Shown in pieces: positions 51,637-51,971 of a stretch of 51,971 nt of DNA (position 1 is its first letter; the number at the start of each line of letters is the position of its first letter). Below the pieces are notes generated by a model. That model saw nothing but the letters and a program-made list of their open reading frames with translations. It did not search any database and was not told where the DNA came from. The stretch spans positions 1 to 51,971 of the forward strand of contig NZ_NEGZ01000041.1 of assembly GCF_002127585.1 (NCBI RefSeq), given 5' to 3'. This stretch comes from Janthinobacterium sp. GW458P. Its GTDB lineage: Bacteria; Pseudomonadota; Gammaproteobacteria; Burkholderiales; Burkholderiaceae_D. The position numbers and the translations under genes were made by a program.

Positions 51637-51971
51637 ATGATGCCCGCTTCCTTCTTTTCGCCACCGCGCCGCCGTACCGTCGTCATTGTCGCGGTCATCG
51701 GCGTGCTGCATTACATGGCGCTGGAATGGCTCACTTCGCATGCGGACACGGTGCCGCCGGGACTGGACAGGCAGCAGGTGGTCAGCATGGCCCTGATCGC
51801 CGAAGCGCCCAAGCCCCTGCCGGTGGCGCCGCCGCCCAAGCTGCAGCCCGTGCCCGAGCCCCGCTTGCCGCCACCGCCGCCGCCGACGGCGCTGCCATCG
51901 AGCGTGACGGCCCAGTTGACGGCGCCTGCCAGCGATGTGCCGGAAGGGCCGGTCGCGCCCGCGGCGCCGGC
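51637..51971 (+). CDS. N-terminal part of a Pro-rich single-pass membrane protein, cut by the window end
   Basis: Two adjacent ATGs (51637, 51640) open a frame to the window edge. It has a short basic start, one transmembrane segment (TVVIVAVIGVLHYMALEWL), and a Pro-rich periplasmic stretch (PKPLPVAPPPKLQPVPEPR...PPPPPP). The layout is TonB-like, and in this bacterial group I associate such N-termini with DUF3108-domain proteins, but the domain itself lies outside the window. Confidence 0.7.
   Translation, partial: MMPASFFSPPRRRTVVIVAVIGVLHYMALEWLTSHADTVPPGLDRQQVVSMALIAEAPKPLPVAPPPKLQPVPEPRLPPPPPPTALPSSVTAQLTAPASDVPEGPVAPAAP

Overview
The window is about 52 kb of high-GC chromosomal DNA with dense, mostly co-oriented genes. 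Protein sequences and gene content (UbiJ/UbiB, DUF502, a PhaM-type phasin, a subclass B3 metallo-beta-lactamase relative, Csu-type fimbriae) fit a betaproteobacterium of the Oxalobacteraceae, most like Janthinobacterium or a close relative. I saw no rRNA, tRNA, CRISPR array, insertion sequence or prophage. Most of the window is core metabolism; the accessory regions are 18.4-28 kb, 31-38 kb and 43-48 kb.

Layout. 1-10 kb: the end of a Tim44-like protein gene, ubiJ-ubiB (ubiquinone), a TPMT-type methyltransferase, a zinc-ribbon protein, DUF502, aspS, nudB, a small membrane protein, an EEP-family phosphodiesterase with clsB (cardiolipin synthase), and an S4 RNA-binding protein. 10-18 kb: a fatty acid beta-oxidation cluster (TetR regulator, acyl-CoA dehydrogenase, FadB-type bifunctional enzyme, hotdog thioesterase, thiolase, enoyl-CoA hydratase). 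18-27 kb: a divergent TetR/RibD-like pair around a perfect 19-bp palindrome, two paralogous metallophosphoesterases, a B3 beta-lactamase-fold protein with a Glu in place of a metal His, rtcB behind a leader peptide and a strong intrinsic terminator, LysR/pirin, an isochorismatase-like hydrolase, and a periplasmic solute-binding protein. 27-38 kb: pnuC plus a TonB receptor, an orphan response regulator, a four-gene Csu-type chaperone-usher operon, an HxlR regulator, a CHRD lipoprotein and a transporter gene remnant. 38-43 kb: a MocR regulator divergent from osmC and paiB-like genes, tag, and mnmC with a degenerate methyltransferase half.

The main system is at 43.3-47.85 kb. Rhodanese, serine O-acetyltransferase, a small XRE regulator, a family 2A encapsulin shell protein (SrpI-like) and a SufS-like cysteine desulfurase carrying about 200 residues of disordered N-terminal cargo-loading sequence lie in one row. 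Together they encode a protein nanocompartment that draws sulfur from cysteine, with local enzymes for making O-acetylserine (the cysteine precursor) and for handling sulfane sulfur. The family is known from cyanobacteria and Acinetobacter. The embedded XRE gene, the internal promoter and the 26-bp shell/cargo gene overlap are the locus-specific points.

The most original lead is the rtcB leader (20863-21070): a promoter, a 12-codon ORF ending Tyr-Tyr-His, competing hairpins, and a 14-bp intrinsic terminator just before an RNA-repair ligase gene. It could be an attenuator that senses damaged tRNA. The window ends with a histidine-kinase-like protein plus a response regulator with a TPR-like repeat region, a small conserved protein, phaM, and the start of a Pro-rich single-pass membrane protein.
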